From: Daphnia carinata
Taxonomy: Eukaryota > Arthropoda > Branchiopoda > Diplostraca > Daphniidae
DNA length: 64,000 nucleotides
Direction of reading: 5' to 3'
Assembly (NCBI RefSeq): GCF_022539665.2
Contig: NC_081331.1
Location: forward strand, 682,001 to 746,000
Numbering within the stretch: the first letter of the stretch is position 1; every line of letters begins with the position of its first letter. Position numbers and translations under genes: made by a program. Below, one piece after another: positions 46,801 through 60,941 of this stretch. The notes under the pieces were generated by a model. The model was not told where the DNA came from. It did no database searches and saw only the letters and a program-made list of their open reading frames with translations.

Positions 46801-49168
46801 AAAGGGAGGCAAAAAAAAAAAAAAAAAGACAGCAAGAAATGCACGTCTATGTCTAACCACGAACACGACTCTCATCTTCACTTGGTATAATTTACAAAGC
46901 AGCCAAAAATTGCCTTCATCTTTTATGCGTCAAAATTGGTATTCTACTGAAGGCGGCCGGTTTCGTGTATGCTTCGTAAAACAGACAGCAGGACAATGTT
47001 ACGTGTACGTTCGAAATGTTATCTTTGATTTTCCTAGTGCCAACACATCTACCGCCCCCACGTCAAAGAGCCTCGATGTTCTTGTTTTACTTGTTTGAAT
47101 AACTTTTGTAGTCAACCTACGGACTGCATGAAAAAAGAAAAATCACATCAAAAGACGAACGCGTTGCGCAGTTTGAATTTCAAAATCTTCACGTTCGTGA
47201 AAAAAAGGTAAAAAAAAATCTTTCGGACTGAGGAAAAAGAAAGCGTGGGATTTTCACAAACTAATCCACGTAAAACGACGTGTATTAACGAACGCACGGT
47301 TGAGTTGAATGAAACTCGACTGTATATACGTCATTTGCTAACTTATAGTTTCTATGTGCTGTCCTTCTACTTTCTCACTGCTCAAGTTGGGGGGAGAATG
47401 TTGTAGCGGACACATACCACTCGATCATGTAGTTTGGACATGTGTATACATAAGACGGCTGTACGTGATACATAAAAAAGGGCGGTAACCTACTAGCCGA
47501 GCTACACACTTTCCCCCTTTTTTTTTTCTGGAGGGGGGTTGGTCACAATGACGGTCAAATATTAACATCTGTATATACTAAACTATATATATAGTGGTTG
47601 GGTTCCCCATTTTTTCCTCACTCTCTTTTACGTCTTTTTCTTTTAACGCGTCTTTACAACTGGCTGTCGTCCCTATCTCATCCATCATCGTCTTCGTAAG
47701 TTACGTCCTGAAATTCGCGGATGCAACTGTAAAAAAAAAAAAAAAAAAAAGAAATCCGATACATAAAAAAAAAAGTATTGTTGCTGAAACCCCACGTGCT
47801 ATTGTGCGATGTGCGTGTTAAGTAGACAGTAAAACCCTTTTTTATGTGGCCGCTGCGAGAAGCAAGACAAGGCATTTGCGGTAGCCAAAACACACAGACA
47901 CACACACACACACAAAAAAGGACAGACGGATAAACAATCGTATATAAGTATATAAACATCATTTTTATATAGAGCTTGTTTTTTGTGTGCTGTATATTGC
48001 GATTGTGGCGTCGCTGGTGCGATAGTAAAAACGAAAAAAAAAACGCACGCGCCAATAAAAACACGGAAATTAAAACGAGCCAATAAAAAGATGAAAAACG
48101 AGAAATGAAGATGGTGTTTGTGTGTGTGTGTGTAAATATACAGCGATATATACACACACACACACACACAACAGGGCGCATATAAAACAAGCGGCACTAT
48201 AACGCTGTATATGATGAAGCCTTCAAACCAAACACCTCGAGGCTATCTTTGCGCATACACATCAGCTAGACTGTTGAGCTATGTTTCCACCGGGGAACGA
48301 AACCCAATCACCTTTTTATTTATTCGTATTTCTGCCCCCCTCCCCCCCTTAAAGCATATTTTTTTTTTCTCCTCCCAAAATTCTCAAATCAGATGGTATA
48401 AAGCGCACCACAAAACATACAAACACACAAAGGGGAGGTACGGGTGGAATGATCAAAGCTGTGCTGGCTGACGAACGATAACGACCTTTCTCACCGAATT
48501 CAATCAGCGCGCACACACCACATCCGAATTGCAGCAACGATTTGCTCATGAATGAGTTTCTCTCCCCCACAAGGTGAAATAAATAAAAAAAAAAAAGAAA
48601 GAAAAAACATTCATGTATACAGAGAAACGCCATCAGCATACACATACACACACACACACGGACAGATTGACGTCTCACATACTCACGAACGCAGTCCATT
48701 GCTACAGTGACAGCTGCATTTGCAAACGAGTTAAAACATGGCTAGCACGTCTGCCAGTGTTTGAAAATGAAATCCGAAACGAATGAATTGATGAACGACG
48801 TAACGAACGTAACGCAACGACATTTCGAGTTGTTATTAGTACGAACGCTTGTCAGTTGAAAAACAAAGACTTGTGCGGCAAGACACACACACACACACAC
48901 CGCACAATGTCATGTGTGTGTGTGTGTGTCTTTATTGGGTATGAGAAGAAAATGCTATTCGCCCAGCTGCTGCTGATGCGTCTTCTTGGGAGTGGGGAGG
49001 GGGGATAAAAAAAAAAAAACTTTCCGTCGAGTGCTAATTAAATTCCCGGTGAACGACACGACTGATCGTGGCAGCCGCCCTTTTCTCTTTCAATCTTATA
49101 CATATAAAGAAAATCGCTTTTCGTCTGCCTATGTTACAAAGGAAATCCGTTAGGGCAAGCATTTCTTT

Positions 49169-49218
<50 letters not shown>

Positions 49219-52200
49219 TTTTTTTAATATTTTGAAATGTAATTTTCTTTAAATACTGTATGGGGAAAAAGCGTGATGGCTCCTTCCACTTAACCCGCCC
49301 CAGCCGCTAACTCTCGTTGTTGCTCTTCTTGCCATTTTCTCGTATAAATTTTGGACCGCCCCCTCACGCACATTTGCTCTCCCGCTTGTTTTGGCCACGC
49401 TGCCGAGCTATGTTGTAAAGTGCCAAAGGCCCTGCTCCCCCTCATCATCGTCGATTACACACACACAAAAAGAAAAGGAAAAGAGGGGGAGGGGGAGCAA
49501 AAAGACATTTGCCATCAACGTCTCGGCTACTAGAATGATGATTGATCTATATTAAAGAAACATAAATGGACGTTTTTTTATTATTGTTTGAAGCGAAGAA
49601 GCTACTCTGTTAAACGATGGGCATCTTGTTATAACGTCGCTCAATAAAATATGCGGAAAGCAATTTTGACATTTCGAAAGAAAGTGCGTATACGTATACG
49701 CACGATTTTACAATATGTTGTATTCAAGTTGCTATGGTTGCGCATTCAAAAAATTGTTGTGAAATATATCACCGTTTCGGGAGGGTTGGCGTGCCAACAG
49801 CTGTCAGCGACAGTTTCAAAATGGATATACACACGCACACGTGATAATATAGCAGCCAATAAGATTTGCTACTGAATTTCGTGCGTGACGTTTGGATGAA
49901 ACGATATACATACACATAAACACATACACACACACACACACAAAACAAAAACAACTGACGACAGCTTCGTTTGATTTACGCCTTCGACTCAGTTGCTGTT
50001 TATTTCCCTTTTTATATATCCGTTGACAACCTCGAACAAAATTGTGCATGCATTACGCACAATCCTTAGTTTCGCAAGTTTATTATTAGCTTTTCAAAGT
50101 TCACTGATCTTTTCACCTGGTGCCTCTTTGAATGTAGGCAATCAATTCTATTGCTGTTTTAATTACAGGCTGCGCAAAATGAACGTAATGACGGTGATGC
50201 AGCCGAAGATTCAAACGGCATTCTCAAGTTTATTATGAGAGTACTCAAAAAGCGCGACGGATGCCAACGTCAGACATCTGTACACCTACGCGAGCATTTG
50301 AATCTTTACCCTAGCAACACCTTGTCAACGCTTTTCGCTTTCCACAAAGTAGTGTACCGATAACCTCTAGTGCTACTATGTTAATTGACTAATCCAAGCG
50401 AATCAACGTTAAAACTCCCCCGCAAAAAAAAAAAAGAAAAGAAAAGCGAACGACAGTAAAGAAAAAAATAAATAAATAAAATGAAACAAATGAATAAATT
50501 GCGCGGGTGATTCAATTTCGTGATCGACGCATCATTGAGTACTCTCCTATTCGATACAGCGTAAAAAAAAAAAAATTTATAATACGGGCCATAAATGTTA
50601 TTAGTGTCTGGTTAACTGTCTGGCCATGATGGAAGACATGGCAAAGACAACCTGCTGGATATATAATTTATAGTACAGTACGGTTATCAACAGCAGCGGC
50701 TCTTGTTATATATACGTATCTCTTCTATACACATAGCTGACCAGGCATAAATAACTAAAAAATAAAAGAAAAGAAATGTATATATGACAGTAGGAAAAAA
50801 AAAAAAAAAAAAAAGATTCATTATCTGCTTGCTATTCTATAGAGGGTGGGGCGATATATGGGAAAAGAAATATGGGAGTCTTGTTCTATTGCATGCATTC
50901 TTCGGATGCGTATGCGGAATGACTCGTCCACCACCGAACGCAAAAAAAAAAGGGGAGGAAAAGAAAAAAAAAAAATAAAATTCTGTGGGGTGGGTTGGGA
51001 CAAAAGAATTATTTGAGCAAAAAGATGAACGCATGACGTGCACGTCGAATCTATGGATAAGTGTATTGGCAACGAGCCAAAAGCAAAAGAAACATCGGGA
51101 CTATTGAAGCGGGAAAAGGCATTTTCGAATGAAAAAAAGAAAATGGAATACAAGAAAAACAAAACAATTGAGATGTTTCCCTGTGCGAAGATTTCGCGAA
51201 GCAAATGAAACATTTCAATTATTTTAATTATTCATCTTTCAGGATTTTAATGGGATTGCGCCCCCTTGTGAAAGCCAGACGACGCATGTAAATTTGCACT
51301 GCCGCTGCAGCAAGGACTTCAGCCACGTCAGACAAAAACATCTAACAAGAAGGACGCACAACGACATTGCGAAGGAGGGTGAAGTTAAGGCGGATAGTTT
51401 ATCCCGTGATGTACACTTAAAATATATATATATATCCGCAATAATGTACATAAAGATTCGATAGAGTGTGGGGGGGGGGGAGGCGGGGAGGCGCAACTGT
51501 CGTCGCCATCGGGTCCGTTATTATTACATGTGTGGCAACATCATCATCATCCGTATCGATTTAACCTTAACCCCAGAACGTTCTACCGCACTTCTGTTTT
51601 ATTTCGAGCCCATTATCTGCAGCCAACCCTCCCCCTCCCCCCCAAAAAAGAAAACGATCACTTGAAAAAAATCAGTTAACAAAATTCGTAATTTGTGCAT
51701 CAATCCACTCGACGTTCGTTTGCATTACCTCATTTTTTTTTTTTTTTTTTAATACTTGATTGTTCTCATCCCCTCTCTTCTTTTAATATATTTTGTACAT
51801 TAGGCAAACAAGGCTTTGGCAATGTCACAAGAGGCCGTCTCCTCAACACTTTGTTTTTTTTAAAGCAGCACGCACGACTAAACGTTTCGATCCCGAAGAG
51901 TACACTTTGTGTCTCAGCAGGTGGTTGTGTATTTTAATGGTTTTCTTAATATGCGCGCATAAACTCTTAAAAACATGCCTTCAACGTCGTGGAGCAAAAA
52001 AAAAAAGGGGGGGGGGGGAACACAAACGTGTTTTTTTTTTTTTTACTAATAAAGCACGAGAAAAAAAACAAAAAACAAAACATAACACGATCGATAAAGC
52101 AAAGAGAAGCAACACAAAACAGCGTGTTGTTACGCTTGATTATTTCGGTGTTACGCCGATGCTTCGGGTTTCTTCCCCCCCCCTCTCCTATTGTATACGT

Positions 52201-55200
52201 ATCGTAACGTAAAAAAAAACAACAACAATACGTGTGCTGGGTATCTAACTTGTAACGTGTACGTAGAGCGTACACGCACGTTATAATGGGCTCATCGCAT
52301 AGAACATCCCAACTTTGGCCGAAATTTCTTTTGTTGTTGCGAAAATGCAATTTCTTATTATTTTTTTTTTTTTATGTTGGCGCATTTACGTGTACGAATA
52401 TTTAAGCTAGATGCTTTGTATAGCGCTGTTTTAAATATAATGAGGCGAAGGTACGCTTAGGGCGGAAATGCCGGAACAAGCTTTCGCAGGGCAAATGTAT
52501 ATAATAGGACGTAATGAAGCGGAACAAATCAATGCCAACGATAGAATTCCAATCACTGGTTGTCGTACACACACAGATGATTAACGTTAATTTGATTCAA
52601 TATCTACATATAAGCTATTGATTTTTTCATTTTTGGCTTTTTTTTTTTTTTTTAACTTATTATTATTGAATCAAATTAATTAGGATATATGCTTGTTACG
52701 AGAGGGGATCTGGAAAAACTTTGATCATAAAAGAAAAAAAAGGAAATGGCTGTCAGAAATATCTCATTTAAAAGAAGAAAAGAAATGACAGTGAGATCGA
52801 CTGTCTAACGTAATAATAGCTCACGCTCCGCAGGAGAGGAAAGCAACTTTGAGTTGCACACAAAAAGAGGATTTTTATAATATCTGCATTATTTTTTATT
52901 TTATTTTTTTTTTTTTTTTGAAAAAAGGGGAAAGAGGCAAATGAGGAGGGTAAGAACAGTCAACAAAAAGACTGACAAAAAGGGAAATATTTGATGAGTA
53001 TTAAGATTGTCTCCTATATATCCCTGACGACTTTTGATGCTTTTTTGTTTGTTGAGTATTTCTTTTCTCTCTTAAATTTAATATTTTAATTCATATTATT
53101 CTGCTAGGATGACTTCTAAGAAGCCAATCCTATCGTCGACGCCTCCCTGTACTGATACGCTATTTATTGTGATTTATTTATTTATTTTTTTTTTTCAAGC
53201 AGCAGACTCCATTGTTTATTAAACAAGCTGGGGTCACCGAACACATCCTTTTAATTCCCTTTAAAGTTTCTAATAATTTAGTTTTGATTTTCTTTTCTTT
53301 TTTTTTATGTATTCAACTCGTCAATGCGACCCTTGTTTTATTTAAATGCCGAAAAATCTCGTGAAAGTAATCGATATATTTAGGAGTTGACACAGTAGAT
53401 CAAGCCATCGATCTACATCAATTAATATCGTTGGCTATACCCCCAGCTGCAGTTCCATTTTATTGCATTATCTCTACACATATATGTATGGCATCATTCC
53501 CTTTTTTTCCCTATCTGTTTTCGGTGCATTCTTTTCATGTCCGTCGTTTTCTTAATGCAATTGAGCGAACCGACCCAAGAAAAAAGAAGGGCGGATGCCA
53601 TTAACCGAGCCCCCCCCCCCCCCCTTTTCTTCCCAAAAATAAAAATAAAAACAAATGAGATGGATGTGTCCAAAGGGAGGCTAGATCTTTCCTGTTCTTT
53701 CATTTCATATCGTCGAGAAAATACGTCACACCCACACAAAGCCTTGCTGTATATTATTCAAATGTCTACTACCGGCCATTCGGTTTGTTTTGCGTCATCG
53801 ATCCGAGTAACCGTACACGAGCACAAAATCAGGAAGAAATTCAGACAATTTCGTTTGAATAAATCCCTGAACGAAAAAAAAAAAAAAAATCGATTGTCCA
53901 TTACAACTTGGAAAGATGCCAGGGTCAATATCTCGGGGGGAGGGGGGGGGGAGGATCGCAAAGAGGCAACAGAGTACCATCCGTACGATGGATATGTCCA
54001 TCTGTGTATAGAACCTATTTCTCTATATACATCCATCTCGATCTATAGACTGCCGTTATTCACGTAGGAGCTGGCCAGAATGTAACGTCATTTCTACACC
54101 TACATTCCAATTCTAATAATAAAATAAAGACGAGGAAAGAGGAAAAAAAAAAAAAAAAAAAAGGATATAGTTAATCCTGCCACAGGGATAGACTGGCGCT
54201 CTGATGTGTATAGTGTTTATACACGTCGCTATATCCTTGAAGATCCAACAGGAATGGACATCCGCAAGAAAAAAAGCTTATAGACGTTGCACTAGATTTA
54301 TATATAGGTTACTACAGAATTGATTTATCCTTTTATTTTTTATTTTTTTTTCTAATTCTGAAAAAAAAAAAAAAGAAAATAAATAAAATAAATCGCGCCA
54401 ACTTCCGCCCACTATTTTCTGTTAAAACAAGGCGGGGATAGAAAAACAAAAAAACCCGATTTCCTGTACCTTTGTGTGTGTGTGTGTGTGTGTGTGTAGT
54501 CAGCATTTGGTGTAAATCGGAAAATAAACGAGTTGTCTGCGTGTGGACAAGACAGCCGATTAGGTTGCGTGTTACACGACGGCCAGCAAAGTCGCAATGG
54601 ATTTATGTCTTTCCATTTTATTTCCTCTTTGCCAGTAAAGCCCAACGACCGCCGGCCTTCAACATCGACGTGGCAAGTCGGGAGGAAAAAAAAAAAAAAA
54701 AGGAACGACTGCGGCAAATACAAAAACAAAAGACGAGCGCACATTTTCCATTTCTCTCTAAAACAGAGACAAATAAATGAAGATGAAATGAACTCCATTT
54801 TGTTTGTCCCTTTCCTTTTCTTATTCGCTATATCAGGCCGGGAAATAATTTCAAAAATTGTGTCTTTCTTTCTTCCTTTTGTTTTTTTTTTTTTTTTTTT
54901 TTGCGCAGCGCAAACAACAATAAAATGAACTGTTGTGTGTAGAGAAAAGACGATATAAAAAAGAAAAAAGAGAGAGCGAGAGAGAAAAAAAAAATGTGGG
55001 GGGGGGCACGAGCGTTATTGATCTACTGCTATCCACAACGGAAATAGTGGAGGAAGGAGGCGCGTTTCTTGTGTGTGTGTGTGTGCGCGCAAAGCCTATC
55101 TCACATGCATCATAACATCGGAAATCTATCTTTCAATTATTTTTCTCTCTCTCTTTTTTTTTTTTTTTTCTTTTGCAACCATTCATTTTTGAACAAAAAA

Positions 55201-56370
55201 CAACGATCCCCCCCCCCCCCCCCTTTTTTTTTTCTTCTTCTTTTCGTTTTTTTTTTTTTTTTTTTGTTTCAACCCTTTGTAAATAAACGCGCATTCACAC
55301 AACGCACCGGAAACAAACCAATCGCCATTCAAAACACGTTGGCATAAAAAAAAAAATAAATAAATAAATAAATATGTCCAGTTGCGCAAGACATTGAGAA
55401 AAAAAAATAAATAAAGCGGACTTGCAACGACGATGCGAGATGAATAAAAGAAAAAAAAAATGTTTGACTTACCGACACTGGAGGGCAGTTCCCCCTTGAG
55501 GACTGGACAGGCACGAAAGAGTCCGACGTGGAAGACGACAATCAACGCGCGCCTCATGTGCTGCTGGCCGTCGGCGCCAACTTCTTCATCGTCTTCGTCT
55601 TGTTCTTCTTGACGCAACATGACCACTTCATCATCCATCGGCTGCCGGCCTTCGTCTTGAGCGTAATAGTCATCGTCATCGTCGTAATCGAATTCATCGT
55701 CGTCTTCGACGACGGGTGGCCGCGTCAGCGCTACCGTCGTCGCTGGCCGGCTCGTTCCAGCTGATAACGACGGGCTGACCGTCGCGTTCTCCATCGCGTG
55801 GCCAGACGGACGCTCCCAGTTCGATTTGGCCGCCAGGTCTGGACGACTGGTGGCGAAACCTGCGGCCGTTGCTTTCGTCGTGAGGGACGATGAAGATCTC
55901 GATTGAGTCGATGTTTTGGAACGGCTGGGAATCAAACTGCCGTAACCCGTTCCAAACAAGAGCGGCCAGTCTTGAGTGGGCGGCAAGTCGATGGGTTCCC
56001 ACGTATCCACCCAGTTGGTGGTGCCGGCCAGAGCGGCCAGGGAACAGCCGAAAGCCGCCAGTCCGGCCACCAGGGCCAGGAAGGAGACGCATTTGTTGCC
56101 GTGAAGTCCTTCGTGATTGGACGCGTCTGTTGCTTGACGACCACCTGATTCCGAATCTTCTTTAGACGGACCGTCCGTCGTGCTCGTCCTGAACGATGCG
56201 TCGTTCGTCCTCGCGGACAGATCGGCTCCCGTCTCGATCGGAATGTCGGTCCGGGCAACATAATCCGAACTATAAAAACTGGGCAGGTCGTACAATCCGG
56301 GCTCGTGATTTGCCCGCGTTCTCTTCGTTTTATTAGCGTCGGCCACCTGCTGTTGCAGGCCGCTAGGCAC
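40876..56370 (-). CDS. stg1: Stargazin-like TARP / CACNG-family protein (5' end missing)
   Basis: Four-TM auxiliary subunit family of glutamate receptors and calcium channels; closest in style to insect stargazin-like protein. Exons found: 56370-55473, 46592-46475, 45924-45800, 43844-43234, 41205-40876 (693 codons plus stop, in phase). TM1 is CVSFLALVAGLAAFGCSLAAL. Extracellular loop 1 is very long with an acidic run (VVEDDDEFDYDDDDDYY) and then HVGLFRACPVL (family GLWxxC). The next exon has FRLWRNVEYTPDFLNKLR. TM2 is ATPCFMLGTFIGLVAVIIAI, TM3 LHILAGGLSLGSGLIIFVSV, and TM4 RYGWSFYAALAAFVASELAA. The tail is His/Ser-rich. The exon at 56370 starts after an acceptor (AACAG/GTG), so the initiator Met lies in an upstream exon I could not identify. 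Confidence 0.88.
45412..45488 (-). other. Possible cassette (poison) exon in the stargazin-like gene
   Basis: 77 bases flanked by a good acceptor (ccctttgcag) and donor (GTGAGT), in phase with the upstream exon, giving EQLRSAMVLSYHSPL. Joining it to the next exon brings an in-frame TGA within a few codons. Skipping it restores the conserved TM3 LHILAGGLSLGSGL. If used, it would trigger decay. Confidence 0.3.
48115..48172. repeat. Inverted TG/CA microsatellite pair (hairpin-capable), copy 1
   Basis: A (TG)n arm, a short AT-rich centre (aaatatacagcgatata), and a (CA)n arm. Each arm is about 20-25 bases and complementary to the other. Confidence 0.8.
48880..48933. repeat. Inverted AC/GT microsatellite pair (hairpin-capable), copy 2
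   Basis: aagac(AC)n, then a 13-bp centre, then (GT)n gtctt; arms of about 19 bases pair perfectly, including the non-repeat AAGA/TCTT ends. Confidence 0.8.
49170..49216 (+). repeat. CT dinucleotide microsatellite
   Basis: An uninterrupted (CT)n run of about 47 bases inside the stargazin-like intron. Confidence 0.9.
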
Positions 56371-59300
56371 CTGTTAAAAACAAAACAAAAAATTGAGTCG
56401 GCTCATTTTCAATTGTTGCGTGTTCGTAAACAATTAGGCTCTTCAGCGCAATTCAAACCCCCAAACTTGTTTTCAATTAATCAGAAAAGCTCAAAGTTTT
56501 CGTCTATTCTGCGGCCTTTGTTATTGTCCCTACAAGAGTTTCGCCTGCAAAAATGTGAAAACTCAATTTGGACTCGATTTCCCTTAGGATGTGCGGGTAA
56601 ACGGTTTTGAATCACGAACGATTAAAGCGGACGCCGAAGCGCTTTTCGATTTGCCGCACGCGATAGTTTTTGTTGTGAGTTTGCATTTTTCAATCAAACG
56701 TTAAAAGCCTCCTAAAATTGAGGCAAGTTTGAAGCTACACCGTTTGCCACTTTGTCCTCTGATATTTAACTTGTTATTTTTTTAACTGCTCCAACTTGAG
56801 CATTAAAAAACAAAACATTATGGCCCGGCGTTAGCGTAGCAACGTCAAAGGTGATCATACAACGGTGGGGCTTGGTGTACCGTCTACCGTGCAAGTAGAG
56901 ATTAGCATGTAGGCGAACAGCTACGAATATGAAAATTGGCTTGTCATGCATCTTTTGTACTTCACTTTTCGAGTTTGAACACACACAAATTTTGCCTGTA
57001 ATTATCAATGGGCTTTTTTTTTTGTTCATTCACACCTACGATTGCGACCTTTCCTGACATCATAACACTCTGATTTCAAAAGCAAATATGTTTTACCGCC
57101 ATATTGTTGACGTTGTTGTGCATTGCTGATGATGTGCCTTTCTTTTTTTTTTTTTTTTTGAAGAAAATTTCTAAACTACGTAATACGTCTACGTAGGAAA
57201 GACTTCTTCGCCTAACCAACACGACTTTTTAAAAGATACACTTTTCCTTTTTTATTTTCTTTTTTTTTTTTTTTTTGATCTTGTTGCTGCGCGTTGAACT
57301 GCAGGCGATAACACCACTGGATCACTTTTTGTTGAGGCGATCCTCTTGAGTCGTCGAGACACGCACGAAAAATGTAAAAAAAAAAATAAAATAAAATAAA
57401 GAAAAAGAAGTAACTTCTGCTGTTGACTTGCCCTTCGGGAGATGAACATGTAGGGCAAAAAAAAAAAAACAAGAACAAAATGCACGCGTGTTAAGGTTTC
57501 GTTGACAGTTGAGCAAAAATGAACAGCCAACACGTTGAACGTAGACAGGCAAACATTTGAAAATTGGCGCGATGTTTCGCAAAAAAAGCGGACAGTGTGT
57601 GTCGAACAAAATTACGAATGAAACTTGGTGTGGATAATGTCAGAAGCCGATTGGGTGAGGAGCAAACGAACGGAGAGATCCGGTTGCGCGGAAGAAAAGC
57701 CAAAGCGACTGAACGCCTTGGCGGACGACAGTCTAGTGATCCCCGTGCGGATGGCCTCACATCAGTAAAAAAAAAAAAAAAAAAAAAAAGAGGGGGGGGG
57801 GGGTAAAGAAAGCGGATGGGTGGAGAGGAAAAAGAAATGTCGACTGGGGTTCGGTGTGAATGCGCGCGTTGCAACTTTGGATCCGCCAATCGACTCCGCA
57901 TCCAAACACAAATACAAATCCAAGGATACAAAAAGAATTGCAATTATGTTCTCCTCGCTCGTCGGTAACATAAAATATTTCCACGTGGAACTTTAGAATT
58001 TGCGAAAGAAAAACGTGAATATTCATGTGGCCGATTTTCAAAAGTCCAAATCGGCACGTGAATTATACAAAATGATTAATTTACACGGAAGATATCGGAC
58101 CCTTGATTTCCTCTTCCATTCTTTTTTTTTCTTCCTTCCCCAAAGTGAGTATTGATTTCTATATAGCTCGCATCTATCTCCAGCTTCGTTGATACCATAC
58201 GGGAGTAAGAAGGGGGGGGGGGGGGGGTAGGCAATAATGGCGTACATGTGTGTGTGCACATGTCTTCCACTATTTTCAGTGCCATTATTCCTCTTTTATA
58301 TTTTTCTTAAAAAAAAAAAAAAAAGAAAGAATGAGAGAGAGAGAAGGTGACAACCATCAAAAGCGGATGTCTCATTTCCGGTTTCTTTTTTTTTTTTTCT
58401 CTACAAACTGTGGGGGGGAACGTGAAAAAGAAAAAGTTTCACGATTTCGCGCGCAATCGACTTCCTTTTTTTTTTTCTTTTCCATTTGGAAACGGCAATC
58501 TTTTTCTCCGTCTTCTACGTACTGAGTTTATATATATGATCAAAAGGTCTGCCATCATTGACTTGTACAGTCGCCCTGTGTCAACGGCGGGATACTTGAT
58601 GCTGGCCAAAGGCCGCAAAAAGAAGAGGCAAAATGGTGTCGATTCACACATCGATTTTGTTGTTGAAAAAAAAAAAAAAAAAAAAAAAAGGAGAAAGAAA
58701 ATGTTTATTTCAGACACTCTTTTTTTTTTTTTTTTTTTTTTTCAAAATGACCATTTCCCTTTCGCGTTTTTTTTTTTTTTTTTTTGGCTCCTAGCCGACG
58801 TCGTTTTCAAAAACTAGTCTTGTTGAATCGACTGTCTATAACTTTAAAAGAAAAACACGGGGGAAGTGATGGCCAAAGTCGGCCGGCCCTCGATGATGAA
58901 CTCATTTTTTTTTCTGACATTTTCCAAAGGCCTTTGCCGATGTCTTTTTTCGTTTTTATAAACGTATATAGATGACACTGTTGAAGTCTCCTCTTTTTAT
59001 ATGTGGACATGTAGGAAACCCTGGAAGCCCTTCAGGGTATTTGATGCTCTCTCGCATCAATCTCGATAGTCTTATATCCACATCAAGGTAATCACATTCT
59101 TTCCCGATTTACTAACATCGATCTATAACTCCACGATCTTTTCTTTTATTACGGAATAAAGGGCGATTTTTTTTAAATCGAAAAATAAATAAAATAAAAA
59201 ACAAACAATGTTATGGAACAATGCGGATCTTTTTTCGGAAGGGGGACGTAGCAAAATTTCCTCGAAATTTAATTATGCCTTAAAAAAAAAAAAAAATGTT

Positions 59301-60639
59301 TTTAAACCGAGACGAGTATGGATGCGTTTTAAATGCCAAGAGGATGTACGAATCTCTTTGGCTGCCATTATAAACGGACGCATGTAAATTGCGCGAGCAA
59401 AGAAAAACGTGAAAAGATATAAAGACAAACAAAAATCTAGTGACGTTTTCCTGTTGAAAAGAACGTGATCAGATTGGAAGCAATCGGATCAAGAGCCCTG
59501 ACTTGTTTTTTTCTTTTTTCTTTTCATTTATTCCCTTTTTTTTCTAACAGAAAAGAATCTAGTGGATGTCCAGTGACTCGATAATAACCCGCGTCCCTCG
59601 TCTTATTCGGCCTACCTTTCTATTTATTTCCTATACACAGTTCCCCCCCCCCCCTCTTCTGTTCTCATCCATCAGTTTCTCTCTTTTTTGTTGCCCTTGT
59701 TAGTTGGCCAGTCATGAACTCATCAGCTCTCGTGTTCTTGTCCCCTTACGGAATCGACGGTGGACCACACTTTTTTTCTTCTTTTTGTATCTTTCAGTTG
59801 CTTCGGCCACGAGCGTAGAAAAGCACCGACGGTCAAAGAAATCAACGAGACGTACGTAACGAAAAATGGGAGAAGAATAGAAAAAAAAAAGAATGACAAG
59901 AGACGGACCAATGGGGAAATGGACCTCCACACACACACAGAAAAAAAAATCTATGTGTGGTCCAGCTGCTTCGTGCTGGAGTCTGTGAAAAGAGACAGCT
60001 CAGCAGGAGCAAAAAGAAAAAAAGAAAAAAAAAAAAAAAAAAAAGTGACTTGAATATTGGCCGGCAACCGTCGCCGATCAATGCTGTTTGTTTTTCTCTT
60101 TTAACCATTTATCACTTGTAATATAATAACAAAGCTTTTTCCCTTATTTACTTTGCCTACTTTTCTAGTCTTTTAAAGCTAGCAGAGGGCTTATATATAC
60201 AGTACATTTTTTTTTTTTTTTTACGTGAATGATAGAGTAAAAACACAGAGCTCTTGTTTTTTATTTTGCGTGTAACAAGCAAAGAGTCGAGAGAAATGAT
60301 ACAAAAAAAGAAAAATAAAAAAAAAATACCCAACTCTTTTCTGTACATCAAAAGATGTCGTCTTACGATTGTCCAATCCTTGTTGTTGTGTTCTTGTTAA
60401 CATCTTATCCTGCTCTCCGTTTCTTTTCCCTCAAACCCTTTCCTCTGTGTTGGTTGCCTTTTACGATTCAATCGATTCAGTCCACGTTACTCTAAACGTT
60501 AATCATTGATATTAGGAATTCGTCGTTAAGTTTTGATTTCGAAATGGCGATCTTTTATCGAAGACGACGTTATGTTCGAGAAAGGCCATCTCGAATCGAT
60601 AAGGTGAACACTTGAGATGCTAGGATTGCGACCCTCCTT

Positions 60640-60941
60640 TTAATGGGGCAGGTGATGGTAACCATGACAACCGTAAGGTTGATGTTGTATTCTACACTCA
60701 TTTGAAAAGGCGGCGGCTACGCAGGTGAAAGAACACATCTGGCTGTTGTTATGACAACATACCGCCCCAATAACTCGCAAATCGAACGCACACGGCTCTA
60801 ACGCAGATTTCACGCAGTCAAACATCGAGAATCGATCACGTTGCCACCACCGCAAAAGATCGCATGTAGTTTCATACCACGCAAAATGGGGTATACATGT
60901 CAAATCAGTTTCAAAACATGGAAGATCATAGATGACAAACT
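60640..60941 (-). CDS. Possible terminal exon of a cysteine-rich protein (unrecognised)
   Basis: A minus-strand frame of about 100 codons begins right after a strong acceptor (ttgctgtgtcag, exon from 60941) and ends at a stop at 60640. It contains regularly placed cysteines (LTCIPHF, ETTCDLLRWW, FDCVKSALEPCAF, GAVCCHNNSQMCSFTC, NECRIQHQPYGC), unlike the homopolymer frames around it. The spacing faintly recalls GDNF-receptor/GAS1-type cysteine domains, but I do not recognise it. No upstream partner exon was found in phase, so it could be a fragment, a pseudogene or chance. Confidence 0.3.

Larger units (their letters stand above)
46593..55472. other. 8.9-kb intron of the stargazin-like gene
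   Basis: Non-coding apart from chance frames. Dense in poly-A/poly-T runs, poly-G runs, CA/TG and CT microsatellites and short AT-rich stretches. I see no transposon with recognisable coding sequence or long terminal repeats. Confidence 0.6.
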
